A DNA stretch of 64,000 bases from Vibrio xiamenensis (GCF_900100015.1 NZ_FNDD01000004.1:1-64000), one strand, 5' to 3'. Shown: positions 1 through 7,890, counted from the stretch's first letter. The notes: generated by a model not told the origin, from the letters alone. Program-made: numbers and translations.

Positions 1-30
1 GTTTTGTGGTTTTGTGGTTTTGTGGTTTTG
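1..30. repeat. 8-bp tandem repeat (GTTTTGTG), cut by window edge
   Basis: Nearly four head-to-tail copies of GTTTTGTG run from the first base straight into repeat copy A. The array may continue left of the window. Similar short tandem arrays occur after several genes further on (42155, 46522, 54006, 55911). Confidence 0.8.
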
Positions 31-200
31 TATGATGCGCTTTACGTGCACCGATCTCTTTGTGCTGTGCGAACGCGCACCAGTTCCTTTTGCTGGCTCA
101 AAAGGAACCAAAAAGCCTTTTGCTTGTTTGCCGCTGGCCGGCACGGTTATAGGCGCGTCCTGCGCCGATAACCTAAAAATTCATCCTTGAATTTTTGCCT
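31..200 (+). repeat. ~170-bp structured intergenic repeat, copy A
   Basis: First of six copies of one dispersed element. It begins TATGATGCGC and ends AATTTTTGCCT. Hairpins seen: GTTCCTTTTG with CAAAAGGAAC around a 6-nt loop; GGTTAT-A-GGCGC with GCGCC-G-ATAACC at 145-173; and AAAAATTCA with TGAATTTTT at the 3' end. It is nearly identical to copy B and in the same orientation. The ends are not inverted repeats and there is no reading frame conserved between copies, so it is a non-coding structured repeat rather than a gene. The 133 bases between A and B hold nothing I recognise. Confidence 0.85.
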
Positions 201-333
201 AGCGATTGGGTTTATTACTGTTCTCAACTTGGCAAATAATACCTCTCGGTAAACCAAACATCGTCATTCCGGAAATCAGAATGAGTTATCCGCAATCTAG
301 TGTTTTGGGCGATATTCCGTGTGTGCTGATTTG

Positions 334-506
334 TATGATGCGCTTTACGTGCACCGCTCTCTTTGTGTTCTGCGAATGCGCACCAGTTCCTTTTGCTGGC
401 TCAAAAGGAACCAAAAAAAAGCCTTTTGCTTGTTTGTCGCTGGTCGGCACGGTTATAGGCGCATCCTGCGCCGATAACCTAAAAATTCATCCTTGAATTT
501 TTGCCT
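334..506 (+). repeat. ~170-bp structured intergenic repeat, copy B
   Basis: Direct-repeat partner of copy A, differing by a few substitutions and a longer A-run after hairpin II. The third hairpin keeps GGTTAT/ATAACC and GGCGC/GCGCC arms around ATCCT. An open frame across it encodes residues such as APVPFAGSKGTKKK. That peptide recurs only because the repeat recurs, and it is not a gene. The 507-620 stretch after it holds nothing recognisable. Confidence 0.85.
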
Positions 507-620
507 CGTTATTACGAACAGATTCATTATCCTCTGTGATTTGTTTTCATCTAATAACCAAGACTTGGTCTGCTTTCTAAAATAACGCATCGGTTTTGTT
601 GCTGAATTTTGAGTAGCTTC

Positions 621-629
621 TGATAGAAT
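621..629 (+). promoter_or_regulatory. possible extended -10 promoter for the thi operon
   Basis: TGATAGAAT matches the extended -10 form TGnTATAAT with one change and lies about 14 bases ahead of the riboswitch. No good -35 is visible, which is tolerated with an extended -10. Inferred from position and motif only. Confidence 0.4.
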
Positions 630-642
630 CGTTGGGTAAATA

Positions 643-718
643 GTCGGGGAGCTGAAAAGCTGAGATCGCGCTGCGAGACCCGTTGAACCTGATTCAGTTA
701 GCACTGGCGTAGGGAACT
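643..718 (+). promoter_or_regulatory. TPP riboswitch (THI element)
   Basis: The leader contains the conserved thiamine-pyrophosphate aptamer blocks in order: GTCGGGGAGC, GCTGAGA, a short variable stem, GAGACCCGTTGAACCTGAT, then GTTAGCACTGGCGTAGGGAAC. It sits about 95 bases upstream of thiD, in the same orientation as the salvage operon. TPP binding would be expected to lower thiDME expression. The expression platform between 719 and 800 was not resolved. Sequestration of the AAGGAG ribosome-binding site at 801-806 or early termination are both possible. Confidence 0.95.
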
Positions 719-811
719 ATCAACTTGTCTTGAGAAGGCGTGCTTTGCCATCGCTGTCTTTCTCGTGAGGCATTTTTTAGTCACCTTATCGCTGATGCGT
801 AAGGAGCTAAA

Positions 812-1669
812 ATGAGCCATCTTTGCCAAGCGATACCCTCAGCAAACACATTGTCGCCCAAAGTACCCATTGTTTTGACCATCGCCGGTAGCGACAGCGG
901 CGGCGGCGCTGGCATCCAAGCCGATATTAAAGCCATTTCGGCGACGGGTAGCTACGCCTGCTGTGTGATTACCGCCATCACGGCGCAAAACACCCTTGGC
1001 GTGCAATCGATCTTCCCAATTCCACTGCCTGAAATTGAAGCCCAGCTTGATTCAGTATTCAGCGATTTAAATATCGTCGCAGTCAAAATTGGCATGCTGG
1101 CCAGTTCTGAGATCATTAAACTGGTGGCGCGAAAGCTCAAACAGTATCAACCCAAACACATCGTATTAGACCCGGTGATGGTCGCCACCAGCGGCGACTT
1201 ACTTGTCCAGCCCGGCGCCATCACAAGCTTAATTGAACATCTGCTGCCTATCGCCTCAGTCATCACACCAAATATTCCGGAAGCGCTCACGCTCATTGGT
1301 GAAAATCCAGGTCATTTTAATGGCGATATTGAGGCGCTATCTCACACGCTGAAAACCTTGCCTACTCAGGCAATTTTGCTTAAAGGCGGGCACCTGCAAC
1401 CACAGGATGCCAGCATTGATTGGCTAATCTCTAAAGCGCAAGTTGACGCCTTTTCTAGCGAGCGAATCAATACTCACAATACCCACGGCACCGGTTGCAC
1501 GCTTTCCTCGGCAATGGCCTCGTATTTGGCGCAAGGAAGCAGCCTAGTTGACGCCGCCCAGCAAGCCAAAAACTACCTCACCGAAGCCATTCGCAGCGCC
1601 GATGCGCTGAATATAGGCCAAGGGCATGGGCCAGTTGACCACTTTTATTCGTTGCACCGCAGCGCGTAA
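812..1669 (+). CDS. thiD: Hydroxymethylpyrimidine / phosphomethylpyrimidine kinase
   Basis: This 285-residue ribokinase-fold enzyme phosphorylates hydroxymethylpyrimidine and then its monophosphate, giving HMP-PP for thiamine phosphate synthesis in the cytoplasm. The substrate-binding start TIAGSDSGGGAGIQADIK lies near residues 23-40, and the anion-hole motif THGTGCTLSSAMASYL is in the C-terminal third. ATG follows AAGGAG by five bases. The first ~20 residues (to SPKVP) extend beyond many ThiD proteins. It is the first gene after the TPP riboswitch, and thiM and thiE follow on the same strand, so its role here is probably salvage of HMP. Confidence 0.95.
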   Translation: MSHLCQAIPSANTLSPKVPIVLTIAGSDSGGGAGIQADIKAISATGSYACCVITAITAQNTLGVQSIFPIPLPEIEAQLDSVFSDLNIVAVKIGMLASSEIIKLVARKLKQYQPKHIVLDPVMVATSGDLLVQPGAITSLIEHLLPIASVITPNIPEALTLIGENPGHFNGDIEALSHTLKTLPTQAILLKGGHLQPQDASIDWLISKAQVDAFSSERINTHNTHGTGCTLSSAMASYLAQGSSLVDAAQQAKNYLTEAIRSADALNIGQGHGPVDHFYSLHRSA

Positions 1670-1705
1670 CTGCTCGCTTTCGACTCAATCAGAAAGGAAT
1701 TTTCA

Positions 1706-2497
1706 ATGACGATTCAACATATTATCGACGCTCTTCATCAAGTGCGTGAACAAAAACCTCTGGTGGTTAATATGACCAACTATGTGGTGATGAATAACAG
1801 TGCTAATGCCCTGCTTGCTATTGGTGCATCACCAATCATGGCTCACTCACAGCAAGAGATGGCTGAAATGATGAGCTTTGCCGGCGCTCTGGTGGTCAAT
1901 ATTGGCACGCTCGATAGTGCCTGGATTACGCGAATGCGCCACGCGATTGAACAAGCCAATCACTACCAAAGGCCAGTAATTTTAGATCCGGTTGGTTGCG
2001 GCGCTACCAAGCTTAGAACCGAAACCGCGCGCGAATTTTCAGCCCTTGCGAAGCGCCTGACGATTCGCGGCAACGCTTCAGAAATCATTGCCCTCGCCGG
2101 CCAAAAATCCCAATCCAGAGGCGTCGACGCCCTTGACTCAAGCGAACAAGCCGTGGACGCTGCTCGGCAATTGATTGAGCGCTATCAGGCCAACGTAGTA
2201 GTGTCTGGGCCCACTGACCATATCCTTACTGATCAAAGCCACATCACCTTGCATAATGGCTCGCCGATGATGCCCTATGTGACCGGCACTGGTTGCAGCT
2301 TAAGCGCGCTGACTGGCGCGTTTGCCGCCGTTGGCGATAATACTGGCCTTAGCGCTGCCTCAGTAATGGGCGTCGCCGGAGAATTGGCTAGCAAAATCAG
2401 CCAAGGCCCGGGCAGTTTGCAAGTTAACTTGCTGGATACGCTTTATCACCTCGATGCCAAGGCGCTGACTCAGCATTTAGCTATTAACGCACATTAG
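1706..2497 (+). CDS. thiM: Hydroxyethylthiazole kinase
   Basis: ThiM phosphorylates 4-methyl-5-(2-hydroxyethyl)thiazole (THZ) so that salvaged thiazole can enter thiamine synthesis. The 263-residue protein has the family features: an N-terminal [21 protein letters not shown] segment, an [14 protein letters not shown] stretch near residue 90, and a C-terminal [15 protein letters not shown] anion hole with the general-base cysteine in the usual place. The start ATG has AGAAAGGAA upstream. It lies 36 bases after thiD and 10 before thiE, consistent with one riboswitch-controlled transcript. Confidence 0.95.
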   Translation: MTIQHIIDALHQVREQKPLVVNMTNYVVMNNSANALLAIGASPIMAHSQQEMAEMMSFAGALVVNIGTLDSAWITRMRHAIEQANHYQRPVILDPVGCGATKLRTETAREFSALAKRLTIRGNASEIIALAGQKSQSRGVDALDSSEQAVDAARQLIERYQANVVVSGPTDHILTDQSHITLHNGSPMMPYVTGTGCSLSALTGAFAAVGDNTGLSAASVMGVAGELASKISQGPGSLQVNLLDTLYHLDAKALTQHLAINAH

Positions 2498-2507
2498 GGC
2501 TTTACCG

Positions 2508-3137
2508 ATGCATTCCCCAAACTATCAACTTTACCTCGTCACCGACGACCAAATTTCCGAAGCAGAGCTCATAGCTATTGTTGAGCAAGCAGTGTTAGGC
2601 GGCGTAACCATGGTGCAGATACGTGAAAAGCACGGCGATACACGGCGCTTTTTACGTAAAGCCCAAATCCTTAAGCAAATGCTGCAAGGCACCAACGTGA
2701 CGCTGATCATCAATGATCGCGTCGATATTGCCCTCGCAGTTGATGCCGACGGCGTGCATCTTGGTCAGCAAGACATGCCAGTTGAAAACGCCAGAGCGCT
2801 ACTTGGCGAAAATAAAATCCTTGGCTTATCGGTGGAAAGTCACCAACAGCTACTCGACGCTAATGCGCTAGCGATTGATTATATTGGCCTCAGCGCCATC
2901 TATAACACCGCCACCAAAACCGACACCAAGTTTGAATGGCAAATTGACGGTTTAAAATGGGCCCTTGAGCATACCCACCACCCTATCGTGGCGATTGGTG
3001 GCATTAACGCCAAGACGCTCACGCCGATTGCACAAACGGGTGTGGATGGTATTGCCGTGGTGTCGGCAATCTGCCATGCGGATGATCCTCGGGAGGCAGC
3101 GCGTGGATTACTCATGCAGATTAAGCAATCTCAGTAG
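2508..3137 (+). CDS. thiE: Thiamine-phosphate synthase
   Basis: ThiE joins HMP-PP to thiazole phosphate, releasing pyrophosphate and giving thiamine monophosphate. The 209-residue TIM-barrel protein shows YLVTDDQ at the start, VTMVQIREKHGDTR, INDRVDIALAVDADGVHLGQ (residues ~67-86) and the C-terminal VAIGGIN phosphate loop. It completes the thiD-thiM-thiE salvage set, in which all three substrates come from scavenged precursors. Repeat copy C is the only feature between its stop and the convergent transporter gene. Confidence 0.95.
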   Translation: MHSPNYQLYLVTDDQISEAELIAIVEQAVLGGVTMVQIREKHGDTRRFLRKAQILKQMLQGTNVTLIINDRVDIALAVDADGVHLGQQDMPVENARALLGENKILGLSVESHQQLLDANALAIDYIGLSAIYNTATKTDTKFEWQIDGLKWALEHTHHPIVAIGGINAKTLTPIAQTGVDGIAVVSAICHADDPREAARGLLMQIKQSQ

Positions 3138-3200
3138 GCTTAGAATATAGTGCCCTTTGTTGGCGAGCGCTTTAGTGGAAATTTGGTTTGAGTGGGATGG

Positions 3201-3372
3201 TATGATGCGCTAATACTGCTGCGCTTTCTTTGTCATCTGCGATAGCGCACCAGTCACTCTTTGCTGGCACAAAGAGTAACCAGAAATGCTTTTGGTATCT
3301 TTGGTGTTATCCGGCACGGTTTTAGGCGTTCCCTACGCCGAAAACCTAAAAATTCGTCCTGAATTTTTGCCT
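3201..3372 (+). repeat. ~170-bp structured intergenic repeat, copy C
   Basis: Third copy, lying between the convergent thiE and DMT transporter genes. Hairpin II has changed to ACTCTTTG/CAAAGAGT and hairpin III to GGTTTT-A-GGCGT / ACGCC-G-AAAACC (3318-3346). The changes occur on both arms, so pairing is kept although the sequence differs from copies A and B. It fills most of the 293-base gap and no other terminator is visible for either neighbour. Confidence 0.85.
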
Positions 3373-3430
3373 CGCGTATTGACCTAGATGGACCACGCAT
3401 AGCGCGATCACAACAATTACAAAATTGAAG

Positions 3431-4363
3431 TTATGGGTTGCGGTCAACGAGTTCGATGGGCTTACGGGCCGTTTTGCGTTTGGGCCGATATTCGCTGAGC
3501 AAAATACTCATCACCACTAGCGCGCCGCCAAACAGCGCAAGTGGTGAAAGCCTTTCTCCGGCCATGCGGCCAAAAATGCCCGCCCACACGGGTTCTGCGG
3601 CGTAGATAACCGATGCCGTTGACGGTTCCACCACGCGCTGTGCCCAGTTCATCACCAATTGAATAAACGCGCTGGCGATACCAAGGCCGACAGTCAATGT
3701 CACCAAGGTGGTAGAAAACGGCGGTATGCTGGTTTCGCCCAGCATCGGCATGGCGATAAAAGCGAACATCGAGGCAAACAGCAGTTGCAGTGCCGTCACG
3801 CGTTGCAAATTGACTTTGGGCGCGAAATGGCTGATCAAGATGATTTCACACGCCACCGCAAATGCGCTAAGAATGGTGACCAATTGGCCAAAGTTAAAAG
3901 AGAGCGCCGTTAACTGTTTACCTGAAAGAAAGATCAAGCCGATAAACGCCAAAACAATTCCCAGCAAGCTCATGAAATGGGGAATTTTTTTAAACGCAAC
4001 CCAGAGAATAAACGGTACAAACGGCACAAATAATGCCGTGAAGAACGCCGATTCTGAGCTGGTAATGGTTTGAAGACCAATGGTTTGCGCGCCATAACCG
4101 ACGGTCATGGAAAAACCGATCACCACCGCCGCGCAGAGGTCTTGCTTGGTGATATGCTGCAGATGCTTAAATGAAATCAAGCCAATTGCAAACGCTGCTG
4201 CGGCAAAACGGCAGCCGACAAAAAACATTGGCGAGCTTGCGGTAAGGCCGTGTTGAACCAACAAATACGTGGTTCCCCACACCATAGTAACCAACACCAT
4301 CGCAAGGTGCGGTGCTTTCGCCGCCAGTTTTTGAGTTAATTTGTGTTTCGATATCATTGTCAT
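3431..4363 (-). CDS. EamA/DMT-family membrane transporter
   Basis: About 310 residues with ten predicted hydrophobic segments in two EamA halves. The first opens with MVLVTMVWGTTYLLVQHGL and the second ends in an EPVWAGIFG segment, both typical of 10-TMS drug/metabolite exporters. The upstream ATG at 4363 (MTMISKHK) is preferred to the longer frame reaching 4411, because that frame would run over the operator region. The cargo cannot be told from sequence. It is divergent from the XRE-cupin regulator, and two identical-armed palindromes lie in the spacer, so the regulator probably controls it. Confidence 0.85.
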   Translation of the reverse strand: MTMISKHKLTQKLAAKAPHLAMVLVTMVWGTTYLLVQHGLTASSPMFFVGCRFAAAAFAIGLISFKHLQHITKQDLCAAVVIGFSMTVGYGAQTIGLQTITSSESAFFTALFVPFVPFILWVAFKKIPHFMSLLGIVLAFIGLIFLSGKQLTALSFNFGQLVTILSAFAVACEIILISHFAPKVNLQRVTALQLLFASMFAFIAMPMLGETSIPPFSTTLVTLTVGLGIASAFIQLVMNWAQRVVEPSTASVIYAAEPVWAGIFGRMAGERLSPLALFGGALVVMSILLSEYRPKRKTARKPIELVDRNP

Positions 4364-4376
4364 TAAGCATTCATCG

Positions 4377-4392
4377 GTGCAATATAATGCAC
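4377..4392. promoter_or_regulatory. operator-like palindrome 1 (GTGCA-N6-TGCAC)
   Basis: GTGCAATATAATGCAC is a perfect 5-bp inverted repeat with a 6-base spacer, and it also contains a TATAAT-like core. It lies just upstream of the DMT transporter start. A second copy with the same arms is centred 39 bp away. Likely binding site of the adjacent XRE-cupin regulator; this is inferred from arrangement. Confidence 0.6.
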
Positions 4393-4415
4393 AAACTACC
4401 TTAAACTGCACATTG

Positions 4416-4431
4416 GTGCAATATACTGCAC
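4416..4431. promoter_or_regulatory. operator-like palindrome 2 (GTGCA-N6-TGCAC)
   Basis: GTGCAATATACTGCAC differs from palindrome 1 at one spacer base. It ends where the AAGGA ribosome-binding site of the regulator begins (4432-4436), so occupancy would be expected to block the regulator's own expression. Inferred. Confidence 0.6.
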
Positions 4432-4442
4432 AAGGAATATTT

Positions 4443-5000
4443 TTGACTGACTCTCAAACCGCGACAGTGCTTGAACACGTCGCCGCCAATTTAAAGCGTC
4501 TGCGCGCCAAGCATCAGCTCAGCCAGCAGATGTTAGCTGACCAATCTGGCATCAGCAGGCGCATGATTGCCGCACTGGAAATTGGCAACGCGAATATCAG
4601 TTTGTCGAAACTCGACCAAATTGCCACGGTGCTTGGCGTAAGCTTTGCCCAGTTGGTGAGCCCTTTTGACAGTGAACGCGCAACCAAACGTAATATTCTC
4701 GCCTGGCGCGGCAGTCGCCCCGGCAGCGAAGCGTATCTCTCCTGCTCGTTTAAAGACACCAATCAAGTCGAACTTTGGATGTGGACTATCGCCCCCGGCG
4801 ACCAATACGAGGCCGAAGCCGACCCTCAAGGCTGGAATGAAATGCTGCACGTTATCGAAGGTTCGCTCACTCTGTGCTTTGCCAATCACACTCAAGTATT
4901 GTCGGCTGGCGAATCGGTGGTATACGCCAGCTCGCAGCCGTATTGTTATCGCAATCAAGGCGAGGCAATGGTGAGGTTTGTGAGGAATGTTATTGGTTAG
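4443..5000 (+). CDS. XRE-family HTH regulator with C-terminal cupin domain
   Basis: 185 residues in the two-domain HTH_3 plus cupin_2 arrangement used by sensors of small metabolites. The helix-turn-helix covers about residues 12-65 (LKRLRAKHQLSQQMLADQSG, then SRRMIAALEIGNANIS). The cupin covers about 110-180 (GWNEMLHVIEGSLTLCF, LSAGESVVYASSQPYCYRNQG). I chose the TTG at 4443 because AAGGA sits six bases upstream; the longer open frame from 4341 would read through both palindromes. It is divergent from the DMT transporter. The likely role is a local repressor of itself and the exporter; the ligand is unknown. Confidence 0.85.
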   Translation: MTDSQTATVLEHVAANLKRLRAKHQLSQQMLADQSGISRRMIAALEIGNANISLSKLDQIATVLGVSFAQLVSPFDSERATKRNILAWRGSRPGSEAYLSCSFKDTNQVELWMWTIAPGDQYEAEADPQGWNEMLHVIEGSLTLCFANHTQVLSAGESVVYASSQPYCYRNQGEAMVRFVRNVIG

Positions 5001-5054
5001 TGTTTGGTTTTTGTCATTAGTGGATTTGTATGATGCGGGCAACTAGCTGGTTAA

Positions 5055-5226
5055 TATGATGCGCCATAAGGTTGCCAATTTCTTTGCCATCTGAGATGGC
5101 GCACCAGTCACTCTTTGCTGGCACAAAGAGTAACCAGAAATGCCTTTTGTATCTTTGACGCTGTTCGGCTCGGTTTTACGCGTTCCCGACGCGGAAAACC
5201 TAAAAATTCGTCCTGAATTTTTGCCT
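5055..5226 (+). repeat. ~170-bp structured intergenic repeat, copy D
   Basis: Fourth copy, directly downstream of the XRE-cupin gene. Hairpin I is clearest here (GCCATC-TGA-GATGGC). Hairpin II is ACTCTTTG/CAAAGAGT and hairpin III is GGTTTT-A-CGCGT / ACGCG-G-AAAACC. A second TATGATGCG start lies at 5029, so the left end may be partly duplicated. Confidence 0.85.
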
Positions 5227-5353
5227 AATGAGTTGGCTTAACGATCAATTTACTCTGCTCTACTCAACCTGTTACCGAAAACAAATAAATGATTGCTTGG
5301 TAGTTGTCGCATATTGAATCTTAGCGCTTAACATCAATAGATCATCAAGAGCA

Positions 5354-5575
5354 ATGCTAGAGCTTTTAATATTAGTAATAATAGAATATTTAACATCCAT
5401 CGAGATAACCTTATACACCCTAAAATATACAATTTCCGGATTACTGATTGGGGTAATAATTATTTGCTTTTGGGACTTTAAAACAACGCCGAGAAAGCTA
5501 TTGAACATAGCTAGCATTACACTGATTTTGACGTACCGAGGATATCAACAGGCACTCCTCCATCTATCTAATTAA
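5354..5575 (+). CDS. Doubtful small hydrophobic ORF
   Basis: 73 codons encoding two hydrophobic stretches (LELLILVIIEYL and TISGLLIGVIIICFW) joined by a short polar loop, in an AT-rich stretch. The ribosome-binding site is weak and an opposite-strand frame covers much of the same bases. It could be a small membrane protein or chance. If it is not real, 5227-5607 holds no gene I can support. Confidence 0.2.
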   Translation: MLELLILVIIEYLTSIEITLYTLKYTISGLLIGVIIICFWDFKTTPRKLLNIASITLILTYRGYQQALLHLSN

Positions 5576-5607
5576 TAGTGAGTGAAAATATATATTTGGA
5601 AGATACT

Positions 5608-5958
5608 ATGAATAAATTAATTACTTTAGCACTGTGTTGCGCTATAAGCCCTATCGCTTTTGGCAGTACTTTAGTCACCGATAATTATATCGTTTCCATC
5701 GAGTCAAATTGCGCAGAAGGTAATGTAACTTGTGATGACGTAACCTATACCGGGAAATCAAAATCAACGGGTAATACGATTACGTTAAAAGGCACAACAC
5801 TTCATCGCATGTGTTCAGATCGAGTCACTCCATGCCAATTCATCGGTTATGAATTTCACAATGGCAATGTCACATACTCTGTAAAAGAAACTGGTGTTTT
5901 AAGCGTAATTCAAAACGGTAAGCTGCTACTCAAAGAAAACGGCAAATGGGAATGGTGA
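5608..5958 (+). CDS. Small exported protein of unknown function
   Basis: 116 residues. ATG at 5608 is preferred over the frame start ten codons earlier because GGAAGA lies just upstream and a clean signal peptide then begins the protein (MNKLITLALCCAISPIAFG, cleavage near FGS). The mature part has four cysteines (SNCAEGNVTC, HRMCSDRVTPCQF), suggesting two periplasmic disulfides, and ends in KENGKWEW. I do not recognise the family. It is AT-richer than the neighbouring operons and sits in the repeat-rich patch, which suggests acquired accessory DNA. Confidence 0.65.
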   Translation: MNKLITLALCCAISPIAFGSTLVTDNYIVSIESNCAEGNVTCDDVTYTGKSKSTGNTITLKGTTLHRMCSDRVTPCQFIGYEFHNGNVTYSVKETGVLSVIQNGKLLLKENGKWEW

Positions 5959-6050
5959 CCATATTTCTAGGAAGCATGAAAAGCGGCTAAAACCCACGCG
6001 AATTATTTTTGAGTGATTTCCGGTGTAAAAATAATATTAAGGAACATTGA

Positions 6051-6560
6051 ATGAAACAAATTTTAGTGGCAATGACGATTCTGTTATCTCTTTCAGCTTG
6101 TGATCAAAGGTCTGCTAAAGAAATAGGCGAGGCTCTTGCTCAAGAGAAGGTTGACCTGATACAAGGTGTAGGGGGCGTTGTAAAAGAACAAGGGGAAGGC
6201 GTTGCTTCTACAGTCGCTGAAGGCGTAGGAAACGTATTTTCTGGGCTTGGAAAAGGGTTTGACGAATCACTAACAAAAAAGCAGATCAAAGTTGATGCAA
6301 ATATATCGGCAACAAAAGTAGAAATTAGTCGTGCTCAACAAATTACGTCAAGTACGAAAGAAGGAATGTCGGTTTATATTCTGTCAAAAGATGGCGTAGA
6401 AGGAAGCTTCATTCTCAAAGCCTTTTCAGGGGAAAAGGAAGTTGGAAGAAGCGATGCCCAAGTTAGCATTGAGAAAGATGGTGCTAAGTTTGTCGATTTT
6501 GAGTTTGATAATAGGACACCATTTGGCTCTGTAGACTATTACCTCTTAAGTGAAAAATAA
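6051..6560 (+). CDS. Small lipoprotein of unknown function
   Basis: 169 residues with a lipoprotein signal: MKQILVAMTILLSLSAC, lipidated Cys17 followed by Asp18. In enteric bacteria Asp at +2 keeps lipoproteins in the inner membrane; whether that holds here is unknown. Residues ~30-75 are a glycine- and valine-rich stretch (VGGVVKEQGEGVASTVAEG) likely to form an amphipathic helix. The rest looks like a beta-rich periplasmic domain. ATG has AAGGAAC upstream. No function can be assigned. It lies between repeat copies D and E. Confidence 0.7.
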   Translation: MKQILVAMTILLSLSACDQRSAKEIGEALAQEKVDLIQGVGGVVKEQGEGVASTVAEGVGNVFSGLGKGFDESLTKKQIKVDANISATKVEISRAQQITSSTKEGMSVYILSKDGVEGSFILKAFSGEKEVGRSDAQVSIEKDGAKFVDFEFDNRTPFGSVDYYLLSEK

Positions 6561-6625
6561 AGAATGAAACAATGGCGTTCAAGAAACTTTGTCCAAAACT
6601 CGTTAGCCAACAATTCCATTAAACT

Positions 6626-6796
6626 AGGCAAAAATTCATGGATGAATTTTTAGGTTTTCCGCGTCGGGAACGCGTAAAACCGGGCCGGACCACACCTGAG
6701 TACAGAAAGGCGCTTTTGGTTCCTTTTGCGCCAACAAAAGGAACGGGTGCGCTATCGCAGATAGTAAATAAACCGCCGCTGGTATAGCGCATCATA
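6626..6796 (-). repeat. ~170-bp structured intergenic repeat, copy E
   Basis: Fifth copy, inverted relative to A-D. Read on the minus strand it has hairpin I CTATC-TGC-GATAG, hairpin II GTTCCTTTTG/CAAAAGGAAC, hairpin III with CGCGT/ACGCG arms, and a 3' hairpin AAAAATTCAT/ATGAATTTTT. It is nearly identical to copy F, and the two flank the gene at 6933 as direct repeats. The 6797-6932 remainder holds nothing recognisable apart from a GGAGCG ribosome-binding site. Confidence 0.85.
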
Positions 6797-6932
6797 CAAA
6801 CCCGCCCAGCCAAACCAATTCAAACCCTCACCTTTTTTAAACCAACAATAAGTTTAAAAACCAACCTATTTGCGCCGCATATCAAGCGTTATATCAGCTT
6901 TAAAAAAGCGAGTTTAGAGCGGAGCGATAGAT

Positions 6933-7379
6933 TTGAAATCAAACGAGAATAATACTATTAACTTCGAATTCTCAGTAGAAGGGTATGAAATAGTAGCATC
7001 TGTCAGTAAGGCTTCTGGTCAAGAAATAACCACAATTAATGGTGACATTATATCCAGCAAGCGTAACTTATACCGGAATTCAACTCATGAGTTTCAGCTC
7101 GATGGGAAGCGGTTTAAAGTTAATCTTCAAGTGCAAAGCATTATCAAAGGTATTTATGTATGCACGTTAACTATTGACGATACCGTTATTGAAACACTCC
7201 AATATAATTATGAAAAACCTGAAGGTTTTCATCGACGGATTCTCGCTTTATTGTTCATGTTCTGTGGCGCCCTACTTATAAATCATAAGATTGCGCTTGC
7301 AATTTATATCGCTGTTTTATTTCTAGTTACCGGATTTTTAAAAAATAGAGAAATGAAAAAGAAAAACTCTCGAAATTGA
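6933..7379 (+). CDS. Hypothetical protein with C-terminal membrane segments
   Basis: 148 residues starting at TTG (6933), with GGAGCG seven bases upstream. Residues 1-92 are polar and beta-rich (NFEFSVEGYEIVASVSK, HEFQLDGKRFKVNLQVQS). Residues ~97-140 hold two adjacent hydrophobic helices (ILALLFMFCGALLI and IALAIYIAVLFLVTGFL), and a basic tail follows. The layout suggests an inner-membrane protein with a soluble N-terminal domain. I do not recognise a family. It is AT-rich and lies between near-identical repeat copies E and F, an arrangement that fits gain by recombination. The 7380-7546 spacer shows nothing. Confidence 0.55.
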   Translation: MKSNENNTINFEFSVEGYEIVASVSKASGQEITTINGDIISSKRNLYRNSTHEFQLDGKRFKVNLQVQSIIKGIYVCTLTIDDTVIETLQYNYEKPEGFHRRILALLFMFCGALLINHKIALAIYIAVLFLVTGFLKNREMKKKNSRN

Positions 7380-7546
7380 CATTTAAAAATAGAACTCCTA
7401 TCCCAAAATCCAGATTCCGGGTAGCTCATACTGAGCTTGTGGCATGACGGTGGCGAGTAATGCTCGCAATCGACACATACAATTCACATCAACAATGCGT
7501 AACCAAGCCACAGCAAAATAACCACAACACAAGAAACCCAAACCAT

Positions 7547-7717
7547 AGGCAAAAATTCATGGATGAATTTTTAGGTTTTCCGCGTCGGGAACGCGTAAAA
7601 CCGGGCCGGACAACACCTGAGTACAGAAAGGCGCTTTTGGTTCCTTTTGCGCCAACAAAAGGAACTGGTGCGCTATCGCAGATAGTAAATAAATCGCCGC
7701 GCGCAAAGCGCATCATA
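7547..7717 (-). repeat. ~170-bp structured intergenic repeat, copy F
   Basis: Sixth copy, same orientation as E and differing from it at only a few positions. Open frames on both strands reflect the repeat, not genes. The 7718-7890 stretch that follows is AC-rich and shows nothing else before the LuxR regulator. Confidence 0.85.
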
Positions 7718-7890
7718 CAAACCCACTCACCTAAACAACAACATACAGACCAACACCACCCCAAAAGCCCACCCTCTACATAAACTTCCCATTTATAAAT
7801 CCACCAAATATTTCACCAAAAACCTATAACAACACACCGCTACCGTGATAACTTCCTATCAGACTCATTGCTAACAAGGAAGTTACTCGC

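Noticed and set aside
206..496. 96-codon frame with an APVPFAGSKGTKKK-type peptide
   Set aside because: It lies over repeat copy B. Similar peptides appear from other copies in other frames and on the other strand, so it comes from the repeat sequence.
31..7717. Integron attC sites or a transposon as the origin of the repeats
   Set aside because: No integrase or transposase gene, copies in both orientations, no matching terminal inverted repeats or target-site duplications seen.
7489..7764. 91-codon minus-strand frame over repeat copy F (and a similar one at 6619-6813 over copy E)
   Set aside because: Repeat-derived frame; no ribosome-binding site and no conservation between copies outside the repeat.
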